Source: CAYOOT01 sp964405665 (GTDB taxonomy: Bacteria > Bdellovibrionota_C > UBA2361 > SZUA-149 > CAZDWZ01). From it: DNA of 58,907 nt. A program made the position numbers and the translations under genes. Below the pieces are notes generated by a model. It ran no database searches and was not told the DNA's origin. It saw only the letters and a program-made list of their open reading frames with translations. Below are positions 45,916-55,519 of the stretch, in pieces (the first letter of the stretch is position 1; every line of letters begins with the position of its first letter). The stretch lies in NCBI GenBank assembly GCA_964405665.1, contig CAYOOT010000010.1:1-58907 (forward strand). The letters run 5' to 3'.

Positions 45916-48900
45916 ATGAACAAAAGCAGTTTTTCAAAGTTTTTCCTTTTAAGTTTAACCCTAATCATTGGAATTTCTTTATCGTCTTTTTCTGCTCAGG
46001 CTCAAAATCTAACTCTTTCCGCCAGCCCTAGAACAGTTCAAGAAGCAGATGATTATTTTAAAGACGTGCTGCAAAATCCCAGGGATTTTAATTCCCATTG
46101 TGACATTGGCTTTGATAATTTTCGCTATTCCACAAAACAAGTTGAAAATGGAATTTATACCGCTGTGCATAATGCTGATGTTGGTCCGAAACTGGGGATA
46201 TTGACCGTGCCCACTTTAGGTTCAAACTTTGCCACTTACCATGAAGATTGCCGGGACATGGCCTTACAGGAAGACTACAGAGTTAACAGTGCTAAATATA
46301 AAAACATGTCCTGGAAAATGAAAAATAGTACTCCTAGCGGCTTGGCTGTGCTCTGGAGTAAAACTTATGATTACGCCTATCATGGCTTTGATCAATTTGA
46401 TGGATATAAAATTGGCGCAACCAATGTACAAACAGAAGCTAATAAATGGGTAGTGCGCAGTTTTCCTTTAAATACATTGGCGTCCAGTTCTTTTCCTTGG
46501 AGCGGAGATATTACCGGAATGACAATTTGGCCAAGTGGTAGCCAACCAATCGGTGGTTCAACCAGCATTGATTGGATTAGATTATACGATCCTAGCACCT
46601 CAACTAATATTCCCATAAGTTGGGCAACGGCCAGCTATGCAAGCTCCAATGGTTACGTAGATTTATATATTGATAATAATAACTCGGGATATGACGGCAG
46701 TGTTTTTTCCCGGGGCTTGGGCAAAAACAGTTCTACAAATTTTGATTCAGGACAGGTTCCCCCAGGAACATATTATATCTACGGAGTATTATATTCATAC
46801 AGTAGCTCTGCTCAACATGTTGTTGCTTATAGTAATTATGTTGGTCCATTTGTTGTTACGGAAAAACCAATGATGCAAATTACCGCACCAAGTAGAACCA
46901 GCGGTGTTGAATATTCCAGAGACGAAGCAGGAAATGCTTGGGATATGAACGATCAAGCCGATGTGGCCAATCTGGTTTATAGTGATGGTAGCCCTACTCC
47001 CACAGCTTGGAGAGGATTACATAACTGGCGTTTTGAAAATGGCTATTTCTATGCCACTTCCGATGAAGATGTGGTGCGCAATACCGTTGATACCCAAGTT
47101 CATTTTCGAGTAAAACCCAATGCCCCAATCGACACTAATTATTATCGCTATTTTTGTTTTCGGATGCAGGCGGGCTTTCATTATCCTCGAGATGGTAACT
47201 GGCAAGGAATGGATGATGTCGGAGGTGTGGCCCGAGTTTCTCATACTCGAAAAGGAGTTCGCGCCAATGGTTTCGGCAGTTCTCAGGACATAGAATTTAC
47301 GGAACGTTCCACCCAATTTCCCGATTATGAAAATGGTTTTGCTACTTATTGTTATGATCTTTGGAATGATTCCGGAGAGGGCTCTGGTCATGAGTCAGGG
47401 GTTACCTGGCGACAACTGAAATTTTCTGACGTAATGAGATTTGATCCCATGGAAGCCCACTATGAAACTGATTTCATCATTGACTGGGCTGCCCTCTACG
47501 CTGAAAACTCAGATTCACTGGATCGCTTTTATGATATCAAATGGAAATTATCTGATTCCGATAGCAGTAGTTTTTCTGTAAGTTTATACTATGACACCGA
47601 CAAAAGCGGATTCAATGGCACTTTAATTACAACTTTAAATGGACAAGGCCTGGGAGATGGATCATATCGTTGGGATACAGCAAGTGTTCCTGCAGGTAAG
47701 TATTATATTTATAGTCTTGTTACTGATAGCAACGGAAATGTTGGGAAATATTACTCTGATGTCAAAGTAGAAGTCAGCTCTGCGGAACGTTATTCTAAAA
47801 GAAAAGGAACTCCTTGCGATTTTGATGGGGACGGCAAAACTGATTTTAGTGTAGTAAAATTTAGTCCTTCTAACGGCGCTTCTTATATCGATACCTTTTA
47901 TACATCAACAGGCGGCACAAGCACTCACACCAATGCCAATGTTCGCAATGACCTTTTTATTCCGGGAGATTTTGATGGTGACTTAATTGCCGACCCTGGA
48001 TTAATCAGAGTAAAAGGTATCCCCAACACTCTCTGGCAAAATTATGTCTCTTCCACAACATTAACTGAACAAGTTCGTTTAGGAACAACGGGGCAACAAC
48101 CAATTCTTGCGGATTTTGACGGCGACGGAATAAGCGATCGGACTATTTACAATCAAGCTGCAGGAAAATGGACATCCAATCGCAGTTCCTCCGGACAATT
48201 GGAAATAACTCTGGGAAATAGCACTTCGATTCCTGTAGCCGCGGATTATGATGGAGATCGAATTGATGACTTTGCGGTTTTCAATCGCGAAAACGGAATG
48301 TGGGAAATATTACTTTCTTCTCAAAACTACAATAGCGATAATCGCCTGAGCAAAAACTGGTCGGCAAATGATGCCTACCCGCTGAATGGCGATTACGACG
48401 GCGATCACAAGGCAGATTTAGTCATCTACTCCAAAGCTGATTACAAATGGAGAATTTGTTCTTCATTGACTTCCTGGGATTGTTCTCAAGGAACGGAAGT
48501 CAGCTTTGGACAAAATGGTGATGAACCAGTAACTGGAGATTTTGATGGTGATGGTATTTTAGATTTTGCAGTCTATCGTCCATCCACCGGAGGATGGCAT
48601 TTCAGACAGTCTTCAAACTCTCAAGAAAATTATAAACAATACGGAACTTCTGCTGACATTCCTCTTTGCTTAAGCAGTTATGGAGAAATTCAAAGATTAA
48701 AAGAAGGAGTTACTCCTTCTAAGGATAAAAAGAAGAAAGAAAAGAAGCCTAAGAAGGTAAAGGCTCCTAAGCCAAAGAAAGAAAAGAAAGCTAAAAANNN
48801 NNNNNNNNNNNNNNNNNNNNNNNNNNNNNNNNNNNNNNNNNNNNNNNNNNNNNNNNNNNNNNNNNNNNNNNNNNNNNNNNNNNNNNNNNNNNNNNNNCTA

Positions 48901-48953
48901 AAAAGGAAAAAAAGGCTAAGAAAGAAAAGAAGACTAAGTCAAAGAAGAAATAG
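45916..48953 (+). CDS. Large exported FG-GAP/VCBS beta-propeller protein (contains assembly gap)
   Basis: A signal peptide (MNKSSFSKFFLLSLTLIIG..., cleaved near AQAQ) is followed by an N-terminal region of about 600 residues with beta-rich repeats (FVVTEKP, YIYGVLYSY; the YIYSLVTDS segment repeats the theme). Six FG-GAP-type calcium-binding repeats follow, such as DFDGDGKTDF, DYDGDRIDDF and DFDGDGILDFAVYRPSTGGW. The C-terminus is a Lys-rich tail. The tail crosses 100 N; after the gap the frame that continues the KKEKKAK pattern ends at TAG 48951-48953, not in the frame implied by a 100-base gap. ATG 45916 is preferred over an upstream TTG at 45898. Confidence 0.85.
48798..48897. other. Assembly gap of 100 N
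   Basis: Exactly 100 N, a standard placeholder, inside the Lys-rich tandem tail of the FG-GAP gene. True length is unknown; joining the frames requires a length of 2 modulo 3, whereas 100 is 1 modulo 3. Confidence 0.98.
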
Positions 48954-48987
48954 TTTATTTCCAGTAGATTCTTATAAATTTAGACAC

Positions 48988-49024
48988 AAACTGGACCGCG
49001 GACGTCCTCGTCCGCAACCTGGAA
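48988..49024 (+). repeat. 37-bp palindromic element, left copy
   Basis: It contains the hairpin GCGGACG-TCCT-CGTCCGC and is complementary to 49101-49137 with one mismatch. It lies just after the FG-GAP stop codon. Confidence 0.85.
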
Positions 49025-49100
49025 AGTATTAGGACATAAATCCTCACGGTTTAAAATAATGTTTGTTAAAGTTAGCTTTGAGATTTCTGTATGAAATACG

Positions 49101-49137
49101 TTCCAGGTTGCGGACGAGGACGTCCGCGCTCCAGTTT
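49101..49137 (-). repeat. 37-bp palindromic element, right copy
   Basis: Inverted copy of 48988-49024 with one base difference. The two copies are 76 bases apart and could fold together or each into its own hairpin. They may act as a transcription end for the FG-GAP gene. Confidence 0.85.
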
Positions 49138-49196
49138 TATTAGCCACAATCCTATGCTAAAGAAGAACAAACTATTTCTCAATAATCTCTCAAACA

Positions 49197-50951
49197 ATGC
49201 TAGAAACAATATATTTTCTTGAACTTGCTTTTTATACTTTTATTTTCCTGCTTCTTTTTCTAATTATTTTTTTCCCTATAGGAAATTTAATTGTTTCCCA
49301 ACTTAAAATTGAAATCTCCCCGGAATTTCAATTCCTCCTTTCACTTGCTTTAGGAATCTTATTTCAAGCATTGCTAATCGGAATTAGCATCAAATTCGGA
49401 TTGAATAATCACAGCATCGCCTGGTTAATCAGAATAATAGTTATTGCCAGCACTGCTCATTATTTTACTTGGCAGCGAAAAAATTTCAAACCTTTAGCAA
49501 AAAAAGAAAATCTCTATATCACAATTCTCTTTTATTTATTTTTACTACTCTCTAATTCCGTTACCGCATTACCAAATAATAACTGGAGAAATATTTCCCA
49601 CGAACAAACAAGAATGATTTTTAATCTTCCAGTAGACAATTTCCTCCCTTATCAAGGAGCAAGATTTATTTTAGATCGACTAAATCCCAACAACATCCAA
49701 GTTGCCGGCGGTTGGAAGTTCTCCGATCGCGGACCCTTGGCCGCACTGGCCACAGCGACAGTTTTTTTATTTGCCAATATTGATGAGAACAATCACTGGT
49801 CTGATGCTTCCAGAGGTTTAGTCTTTATTTATCAAACCCTTGTTTCCAGCCTTAATTTGTTAGCGCTATTAGTAGTGTATTTTATTTGTCTGGAATGCTT
49901 TGGTTTGAGTTGCGCAATCATGGCCAGCTTGTTTTTGTGTTCCAATTATTTTTTTATTATGAATACGGCTTTTACCTGGCCAAAATTTTTTATGATTTTT
50001 TATTTCTTTCTCGGACTATATTTTCTAAAAAAATCCCTGTCCCTATGGATTCCGGGAGTTTTAGTTGCGGCAGCCTTGCTTTCACACAATTCCGTAGTTT
50101 TTAGTTTGCCGGTATTAGGTTTATTTCTCTTGTTTCAGTTAAGCAAAAAATATTCTTTAAGTCCCTTCAAGCCCAAAGAAATTTTTCTTACTGTTCTAAG
50201 AACCTGGCCTTTTCTACTCGGTTTTATTGCAACGCTTGCTCCCTGGTCTCATTTTAAAAGATCTTATGCTGCCGCTTCCGAAAAATTACTTTTCATGCAC
50301 TTGCTCTGCGATCAAAGTGATACGATGCCCACTACAGGAAGTTTTCAACAAGCTTTTTTGGATCACCTGAAAAATACTCCCTTAGAAAAAATGCTGCATA
50401 CCGCTTTTGTAAACTTAGTCTATCCTGTAGATGTTGTCTTTACCTGGGAAGCTTTAGGACTTTTGAAGCATAATATTCTTCTTTCTATCAATATCCTCTG
50501 TGCCTATACCTTTTTTCAATTATATTTGGCAGTAGGAGTAATCGCCTTCTTAGCATTTATTGTTTCTTTATTCCTTGCTTATAAAGATCAAAAAATAAAA
50601 AACTTAGTTTATATCGTACTGATTTCTTTCAGTTCTTATCCCGTGGCTTCTCTTCTTTTCGCTTGCGAAAGAACTACTCACAATCATCACTGTGGTTACC
50701 CCGCCTTTACAATCAGTATGATTTTAGCGGCATATATTTTATCAAAAAATAATTTCCTTAGTAACACTTTAGCCAAACTACAAATTGGCTTCAGCCTGAT
50801 GTTTGCCGCAATCTTTATCTATTATCATTCCGAATTAAGAATTTTCATGCACGCTTCCCCTTATTATTTTTCTTTCCAGGCTTTAATTGTCCTTTTGATT
50901 TTATTGCTACCTCTGATAATATTTAGAAAAATAGATAATAATTATGAATAA
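49197..50951 (+). CDS. Polytopic membrane protein, GT-C (PMT/ArnT)-like
   Basis: The 584-residue protein has about 12 hydrophobic segments. A long external loop after the third or fourth helix contains HEQTRMIFNLPVDNFLPYQG and GGWKFSDRGPLAAL, the kind of loop that carries the substrate site in GT-C enzymes, but the exact family is not recognised. It overlaps the next FG-GAP gene by 8 bases, so the two are translationally linked. It may glycosylate the exported FG-GAP protein or build a surface glycan. Confidence 0.7.
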   Translation: MLETIYFLELAFYTFIFLLLFLIIFFPIGNLIVSQLKIEISPEFQFLLSLALGILFQALLIGISIKFGLNNHSIAWLIRIIVIASTAHYFTWQRKNFKPLAKKENLYITILFYLFLLLSNSVTALPNNNWRNISHEQTRMIFNLPVDNFLPYQGARFILDRLNPNNIQVAGGWKFSDRGPLAALATATVFLFANIDENNHWSDASRGLVFIYQTLVSSLNLLALLVVYFICLECFGLSCAIMASLFLCSNYFFIMNTAFTWPKFFMIFYFFLGLYFLKKSLSLWIPGVLVAAALLSHNSVVFSLPVLGLFLLFQLSKKYSLSPFKPKEIFLTVLRTWPFLLGFIATLAPWSHFKRSYAAASEKLLFMHLLCDQSDTMPTTGSFQQAFLDHLKNTPLEKMLHTAFVNLVYPVDVVFTWEALGLLKHNILLSINILCAYTFFQLYLAVGVIAFLAFIVSLFLAYKDQKIKNLVYIVLISFSSYPVASLLFACERTTHNHHCGYPAFTISMILAAYILSKNNFLSNTLAKLQIGFSLMFAAIFIYYHSELRIFMHASPYYFSFQALIVLLILLLPLIIFRKIDNNYE

Positions 50952-52812
50952 TCTTAAAATTTTCACGGTTTCACTTTTAGTAACTTCCCTGCTTTGCCTA
51001 AGCGTTGTTTTCTATTTACAGCGGGCTATTGTCAGTCCGGGAATTAAAAGTATCGATTCAAAATTCTCTGGAACTACAGAAGAAATTGCTTTAAACTTTC
51101 CTCAAGATCAACAAATAATAAACGGTCCTTTATTATCGAATACTGGCTCTAAAGCAGTTTTTTTAACTAAAAACAATTCTGATAAATACTCCATCTTACT
51201 TTGGGAGCTGGGAATAGGCTTAAGAAATATTCTTGAAAATTTTAAAGACCTTAATAAAATTACAACTGTTTTATTTCCCGCTAATGGTAAAACAATTTTT
51301 TTCCTGGGAGCAAATAATACTGAAAACTTTTTGTTCCGTTGGAGAGAAGGACTGGGAATTGAGAAAATAAAAGATTTGGCCTTAAGTAATGATTGGCTGC
51401 TTAATACCACAGAATCAGGAAATAAAGTTTTGTTCTTCCCCGGTTCTTCCTCAGCAAAAGTCTTAACGGCTCAAAATCAAAATCCAGCAAATCTAAATTC
51501 CGGGTTTTTAATTGAGTTCGACAAAATAGCAGAAGATAAAAATTTCCCTTTATCCGGTTTAAAAACAAGCGCTCAGTCTTATCAAATATTAGCCCTGGGC
51601 TTAAATTCTTCTCCTTTAACAACTAATTTTAAAAACCAATTAATCACCACAGTTCAAGCTAAAGAAGAGGTTAAAGATTTAATCATCAAACAAATCCATT
51701 TAAAATCAAAAGTTAACATGCTGGATGTTAACTCTGATGGCTTTGATGATTTATTGGCATTTGCCAACGATTCTCCTTTCCCTCTTTGGAGGTCATACAC
51801 TCTGGATGGCATGGATAGTTTAAGCAAACAAGAAGCGGCGCGAAAAGGAATGAGCAGTAACTTTAGAGTTGGTGATGCTAAAGGCTTGCCTGTCCCTGCT
51901 GATTATAATGGTGACGGAGTGCTAGATTTAGCAACTTTTAGTCCCGGAAATGGCTTTGATAACACTGAGACAAAAGGACAATGGCAAATTTATCTAGCCC
52001 AAGGGCAAAGCCTTAAAGACTCAGCAATAATTAATCCCACAGCAATGTATTTAACTTTTCAATTGGGAACCACCACTGCTCTTCCTGTCCCTGCTGATTA
52101 TGATGCCGATGGCACAACTGATATCGCTGTTTATGATTACAATTCACAAAACTGGCAAATTGCTCTTTCCAAAATGGGCTTTGATTTAGCCAAGGCATTA
52201 AATAATATTAATCGTTATGGTTTCAATATTGTTTGGGGAGACAAAGGAGATTTACCGATTAAAGGAGACTATAACGGAGATGGATATGCTGATTTAATTC
52301 TTTATCACGAAGCGGAAAATGATCTTGATAATTCTGTCTGGAAAATAAAATTGTTGGGACCGGATACCGGCGGCACAAGAGAGAAAACAAAAAGTTTCGG
52401 CAAAAAAGGGGATTTGCCGATTATTGCCGATTTTGATTGTGACGGCAAAGATGATTTGGCAGTTTTTAGACCAAGTGAAGCTGCTTGGTATTTTATCTTT
52501 AAAGATGAAAGTCAAAAGAAAATTAATTGGACACTTGGTTATGAGGATCGGGCAGGGAAAGATGTGTCTTCTTTCGTTGGCGATTTTGACGGAGATGGCT
52601 GTGCTGATTTAGGCCTTTTTGAACCGAATGCAAAATTACATCAGTGGCATGTTATTTTTTCCGGAGTTAAAGATAACGCCAGAAGTTTATTTGCCGGAAG
52701 TTGGAATATGCTTACTCATTTGAATTTTACCGACGAAAAATATCTGCCCACTCAAACTGCTTTATGGAATTTTTATAAAAGTGTTCAAGAGAGGGAGAAG
52801 AAACATCAATAA
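50944..52812 (+). CDS. Membrane-anchored FG-GAP/VCBS repeat protein
   Basis: The 622-residue protein begins with one hydrophobic segment (about 6-27) that acts as a signal or anchor. A beta-rich region of about 200 residues follows. Then there are six calcium-binding FG-GAP repeats, including DVNSDGFDDL, DYNGDGVLDL, DYDADGTTDIAVYD, DYNGDGYADL, DFDCDGKDDLAVFRPS and DFDGDGCADLGLF, which should close a beta-propeller. It lacks the Lys-rich tail of its neighbour. Overlap with the GT-C-like gene by 8 bases indicates one operon. Confidence 0.85.
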   Translation: MNNLKIFTVSLLVTSLLCLSVVFYLQRAIVSPGIKSIDSKFSGTTEEIALNFPQDQQIINGPLLSNTGSKAVFLTKNNSDKYSILLWELGIGLRNILENFKDLNKITTVLFPANGKTIFFLGANNTENFLFRWREGLGIEKIKDLALSNDWLLNTTESGNKVLFFPGSSSAKVLTAQNQNPANLNSGFLIEFDKIAEDKNFPLSGLKTSAQSYQILALGLNSSPLTTNFKNQLITTVQAKEEVKDLIIKQIHLKSKVNMLDVNSDGFDDLLAFANDSPFPLWRSYTLDGMDSLSKQEAARKGMSSNFRVGDAKGLPVPADYNGDGVLDLATFSPGNGFDNTETKGQWQIYLAQGQSLKDSAIINPTAMYLTFQLGTTTALPVPADYDADGTTDIAVYDYNSQNWQIALSKMGFDLAKALNNINRYGFNIVWGDKGDLPIKGDYNGDGYADLILYHEAENDLDNSVWKIKLLGPDTGGTREKTKSFGKKGDLPIIADFDCDGKDDLAVFRPSEAAWYFIFKDESQKKINWTLGYEDRAGKDVSSFVGDFDGDGCADLGLFEPNAKLHQWHVIFSGVKDNARSLFAGSWNMLTHLNFTDEKYLPTQTALWNFYKSVQEREKKHQ

Positions 52813-52819
52813 TATTTTT

Positions 52820-53917
52820 CTACTCTAGTGGTGCAGGTTTCCCATTCTTAATCGTTTTCAAAACAAAGTTAATTTTTTCGCTTTGAACATCCCCATTTTG
52901 ATCAAAAGAAAAATCATCTACCCATCCTGAAAATCGATGCTGGTAAAGATAATCTTTGAGATCTGTTGCTTTGGCCCGAATCGCCTGATCCAGAACAGAA
53001 AAAGAGATATATGCTAAAATTATATTAAACTCACCGCTTTTCGGAGGTCCATATTTTTGCAAAAATTCTTGGTAATCTTTTAGTCCTTGTTGATTAAGCA
53101 TTTGTTCATTAAAGGGCAAGTCGGCATAGACAATACCATCACCCGAGGACCCAAAAGCTTCTAAATATGCGGGACTCCCCGGATAATAAACTCCATAGAG
53201 TGCTGGATTCCATTTTAGATCTTTTAGTTGCCGCACGATCATTACCAACCCTGCTTCCGATTGTGAATTTACAAAGAGTGCAGTAATTCCCTTACCCCGT
53301 AACTTAATAAGTTGTGTGCGAAAATCAGATGTGTTCGGAAGAAAATCTTCCGTGATCACATTCACTTTCTTAGGCGCAGCACTTTTTAGAAATGCCTCTT
53401 TCAGTCCCAAACCATAAGCTGTTTCTTCAGAAATAATTCCAATATTTTTGTGAGATAGCGCCACATGCTCTGCCAACTTTTCTGCGGCAACAGTCAAACT
53501 AGGAATTGTGCGGAAAATATAATCTCCTGCGGCAGTAATCGCCGGTGCTCCGGTAGAGGAAGCAATAACTAAAACTTTTGCCTTTTCATATACGGGAGCT
53601 GAGCCCAACACCGCACCACTGCAACCAAATCCCACAACTGCTTTAACTTTATCCAAAGTTACAAATTTATGAGCAACAGTTACCGCCCCCTTTTCACTAC
53701 ACTGATCATCTTCGATAATCAGCTGATAACGCCCGGCTCCAAGTTTTTCTGCAGCAAAAATAATTCCATTTTTAATATCAGTTCCGTAACCCGCCGCATC
53801 ACCGCTTAAAGGAAGGGAAACGCCAATTGGTATTTTATCGTCGGCATTAACGATAGTTGAAAAATTAATTAAGAAAAAAACTACAATGATGATTAAAAAA
53901 TAAAATCGATTTGTCAT
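52820..53917 (-). CDS. Leu/Ile/Val-type ABC substrate-binding protein, copy 1
   Basis: Periplasmic binding protein of the LivK/type-1 fold. A signal peptide (starting MTNRFYFLIIIVVFF, ending VNA) leads to IPIGVSLPLSGDAAGYG, then GFGCSGAVLGSAPVYEKAKV and IGIISEETAYGLGLKEAF, which is the usual order for branched-chain amino-acid or aromatic-acid binders. An upstream ATG at 53959 would add 14 residues before the signal. Two paralogues lie downstream in sequence at 55520 and 57734, but no permease or ATPase of the Liv type is in the window. Confidence 0.88.
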   Translation of the reverse strand: MTNRFYFLIIIVVFFLINFSTIVNADDKIPIGVSLPLSGDAAGYGTDIKNGIIFAAEKLGAGRYQLIIEDDQCSEKGAVTVAHKFVTLDKVKAVVGFGCSGAVLGSAPVYEKAKVLVIASSTGAPAITAAGDYIFRTIPSLTVAAEKLAEHVALSHKNIGIISEETAYGLGLKEAFLKSAAPKKVNVITEDFLPNTSDFRTQLIKLRGKGITALFVNSQSEAGLVMIVRQLKDLKWNPALYGVYYPGSPAYLEAFGSSGDGIVYADLPFNEQMLNQQGLKDYQEFLQKYGPPKSGEFNIILAYISFSVLDQAIRAKATDLKDYLYQHRFSGWVDDFSFDQNGDVQSEKINFVLKTIKNGKPAPLE

Positions 53918-54036
53918 AGCGAATAATTTTAAAGCTAAAGAAATTTTACCCAATGGCATTTTAGTCTTACCACAAAACTTTTAATGCTAAAATCGCTTCA
54001 TCCGTTACTTTATTTTAATAAGTTTTTACCGCTTTT

Positions 54037-54432
54037 TTAATACATTGGCGGTTGCCAAATCCAAACATAGCCTTGAGCAGATAAGAGACAAAGACTAAAA
54101 GCTATAATTATACCTCCTAACACAGTTCGCCAGATTTTTGTTCCATTAAATTTTATTGGCATTAAAACAAAAAACATAAGTCCGACTAAGGCAGGAATGC
54201 CACTGCGAAAACCTTGAGAATATCTGACTTCCCAATCATCTTTATTGATCTGTAAGTGCTGGCATTCTTTTATTAAACCTGCACCTTCCGTGCAGCCACC
54301 ATGAGATTCACAACACATTTCTCTACTAACATCATCTTCAACTGCATTTGCGGATATCGTAAGAAGAATCACAAAGAATGTTATTGCAAATATTATTACA
54401 GAAGAAATGAATGAGAAAATCCAGGGTTTCAT
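54037..54432 (-). CDS. Unknown small membrane protein
   Basis: Not recognised. The 131-residue product has a first hydrophobic segment (about 5-27, signal-like, ending ANA) and a Cys-rich external stretch (REMCCESHGGCTEGAGLIKEC). Two further helices follow (about 78-95 and 104-122). The Cys cluster suggests disulphides in the periplasm. It lies 22 bases after an unknown gene on the same strand. Confidence 0.6.
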   Translation of the reverse strand: MKPWIFSFISSVIIFAITFFVILLTISANAVEDDVSREMCCESHGGCTEGAGLIKECQHLQINKDDWEVRYSQGFRSGIPALVGLMFFVLMPIKFNGTKIWRTVLGGIIIAFSLCLLSAQGYVWIWQPPMY

Positions 54433-54454
54433 AGAATTAATTTACTTGTGACAA

Positions 54455-54955
54455 CTAGCCGGGCTCTTCTCGCCCTTCTTGAATTTTCATTTGCCAGTTA
54501 TTGCTAAAATTATGTTTTTTGTTCCCATGCATAATAAATCCCTGCATTACAAGATCATATTCTCTTCCAAAGTATTTTACGAAACGAGTTTCCTGGGTCC
54601 GATACGATTGTCCCACAGAATTCTTTTTTACATCAAAGTTACAATTCACTTCTTCCACTTTTGAAAATTTTGATGGATTTCCCAAAGTAAAAATCACTTC
54701 ACATTTCTCAATATGCGGCAGTCCTTTATCCTGAACAATTTCTTTTTTAAGATATTCAATAAAAGGTTCAACAAATTTGGACACAAGTTCTTTTTTCTCT
54801 AACTTAGTTCTTACATCTCCCTTCAATAGATCAATTTTAATTTCTCCCGGACAAAGATTCAATAACTCGTCAGAAAGGGGACTGCCCAGCACTCGATAGC
54901 CCTCCATTATTTCAGTGAATGTGTTGATGATATGTAAAACCCTGGCTTGTTTCAT
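54455..54955 (-). CDS. Unknown cytoplasmic protein
   Basis: Not recognised. The 166-residue product has no signal or membrane segment and mixed alpha/beta composition (VLHIINTFTEIMEGY, HIEKCEVIFTLGNPSKF). Its ATG overlaps the stop of the GrpB-family gene by 4 bases (ATGA), so the two are translationally coupled. Confidence 0.65.
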   Translation of the reverse strand: MKQARVLHIINTFTEIMEGYRVLGSPLSDELLNLCPGEIKIDLLKGDVRTKLEKKELVSKFVEPFIEYLKKEIVQDKGLPHIEKCEVIFTLGNPSKFSKVEEVNCNFDVKKNSVGQSYRTQETRFVKYFGREYDLVMQGFIMHGNKKHNFSNNWQMKIQEGREEPG

Positions 54956-55491
54956 TTCTTCTGTTCTAACACTTTATTTATAAAGTCCGTCTTGGCCTCG
55001 CTATAAGCCTCTCGATCAGAACCGACACTCTCTGCTAAACTTTTTTTTAATTTCAGATATTCTCCAGCCACAAAAGTATCAGATCTTAGAAGATCGCGAA
55101 AACGCAATTTATTCAACCAGTCTTCAGCATTCATTAAAACCAAATGAAGATGATGAGTCCGTCGACCTGCAAAATGTCTCATCAACCATCTTCTATCTTT
55201 CAACGTTAAGTTAAATTCTGCGGAAGTTGTATACCCCTTAGCGCACAAAGAAGGCAGGAGAGTATCTGCAATTTCCATCGAAGTAACAGCTGCAACCAGA
55301 TCAATAATCGGTTTAGCAGCAAGCCCTGGCACCGCAGTGCTGCCGATATGTTCTATTGCTAAAAAACTATCCGGAAATAAACTAAGCAGACGTTTCTTTT
55401 CACTTTCGTATTGATCTGGCCACAAAGGATCATAAGAAACAATTTTCACTTGTTCTTTAATCGCCAGGTTTAGTGATTCCTTTTCATCCAT
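54952..55491 (-). CDS. GrpB/UPF0157 family protein
   Basis: The 179-residue protein carries the family signature IEHIGSTAVPGLAAKPIIDLV, similar to nucleotidyltransferase folds, together with YDPLWPDQYESEK near the start and RTHHLHLVL in the middle. The family is widespread and its reaction is not settled. The next gene overlaps it by 4 bases. Confidence 0.9.
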   Translation of the reverse strand: MDEKESLNLAIKEQVKIVSYDPLWPDQYESEKKRLLSLFPDSFLAIEHIGSTAVPGLAAKPIIDLVAAVTSMEIADTLLPSLCAKGYTTSAEFNLTLKDRRWLMRHFAGRRTHHLHLVLMNAEDWLNKLRFRDLLRSDTFVAGEYLKLKKSLAESVGSDREAYSEAKTDFINKVLEQKK

Positions 55492-55519
55492 TTGTAAATT
55501 TCAACTGACAGTAGAAATA

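Noticed and set aside
48954..49032. Protein tail after the Lys-rich region reading into the 37-bp palindrome
   Set aside because: It exists only because the N run was taken as exactly 100 bases; the Lys-pattern frame stops at 48953.
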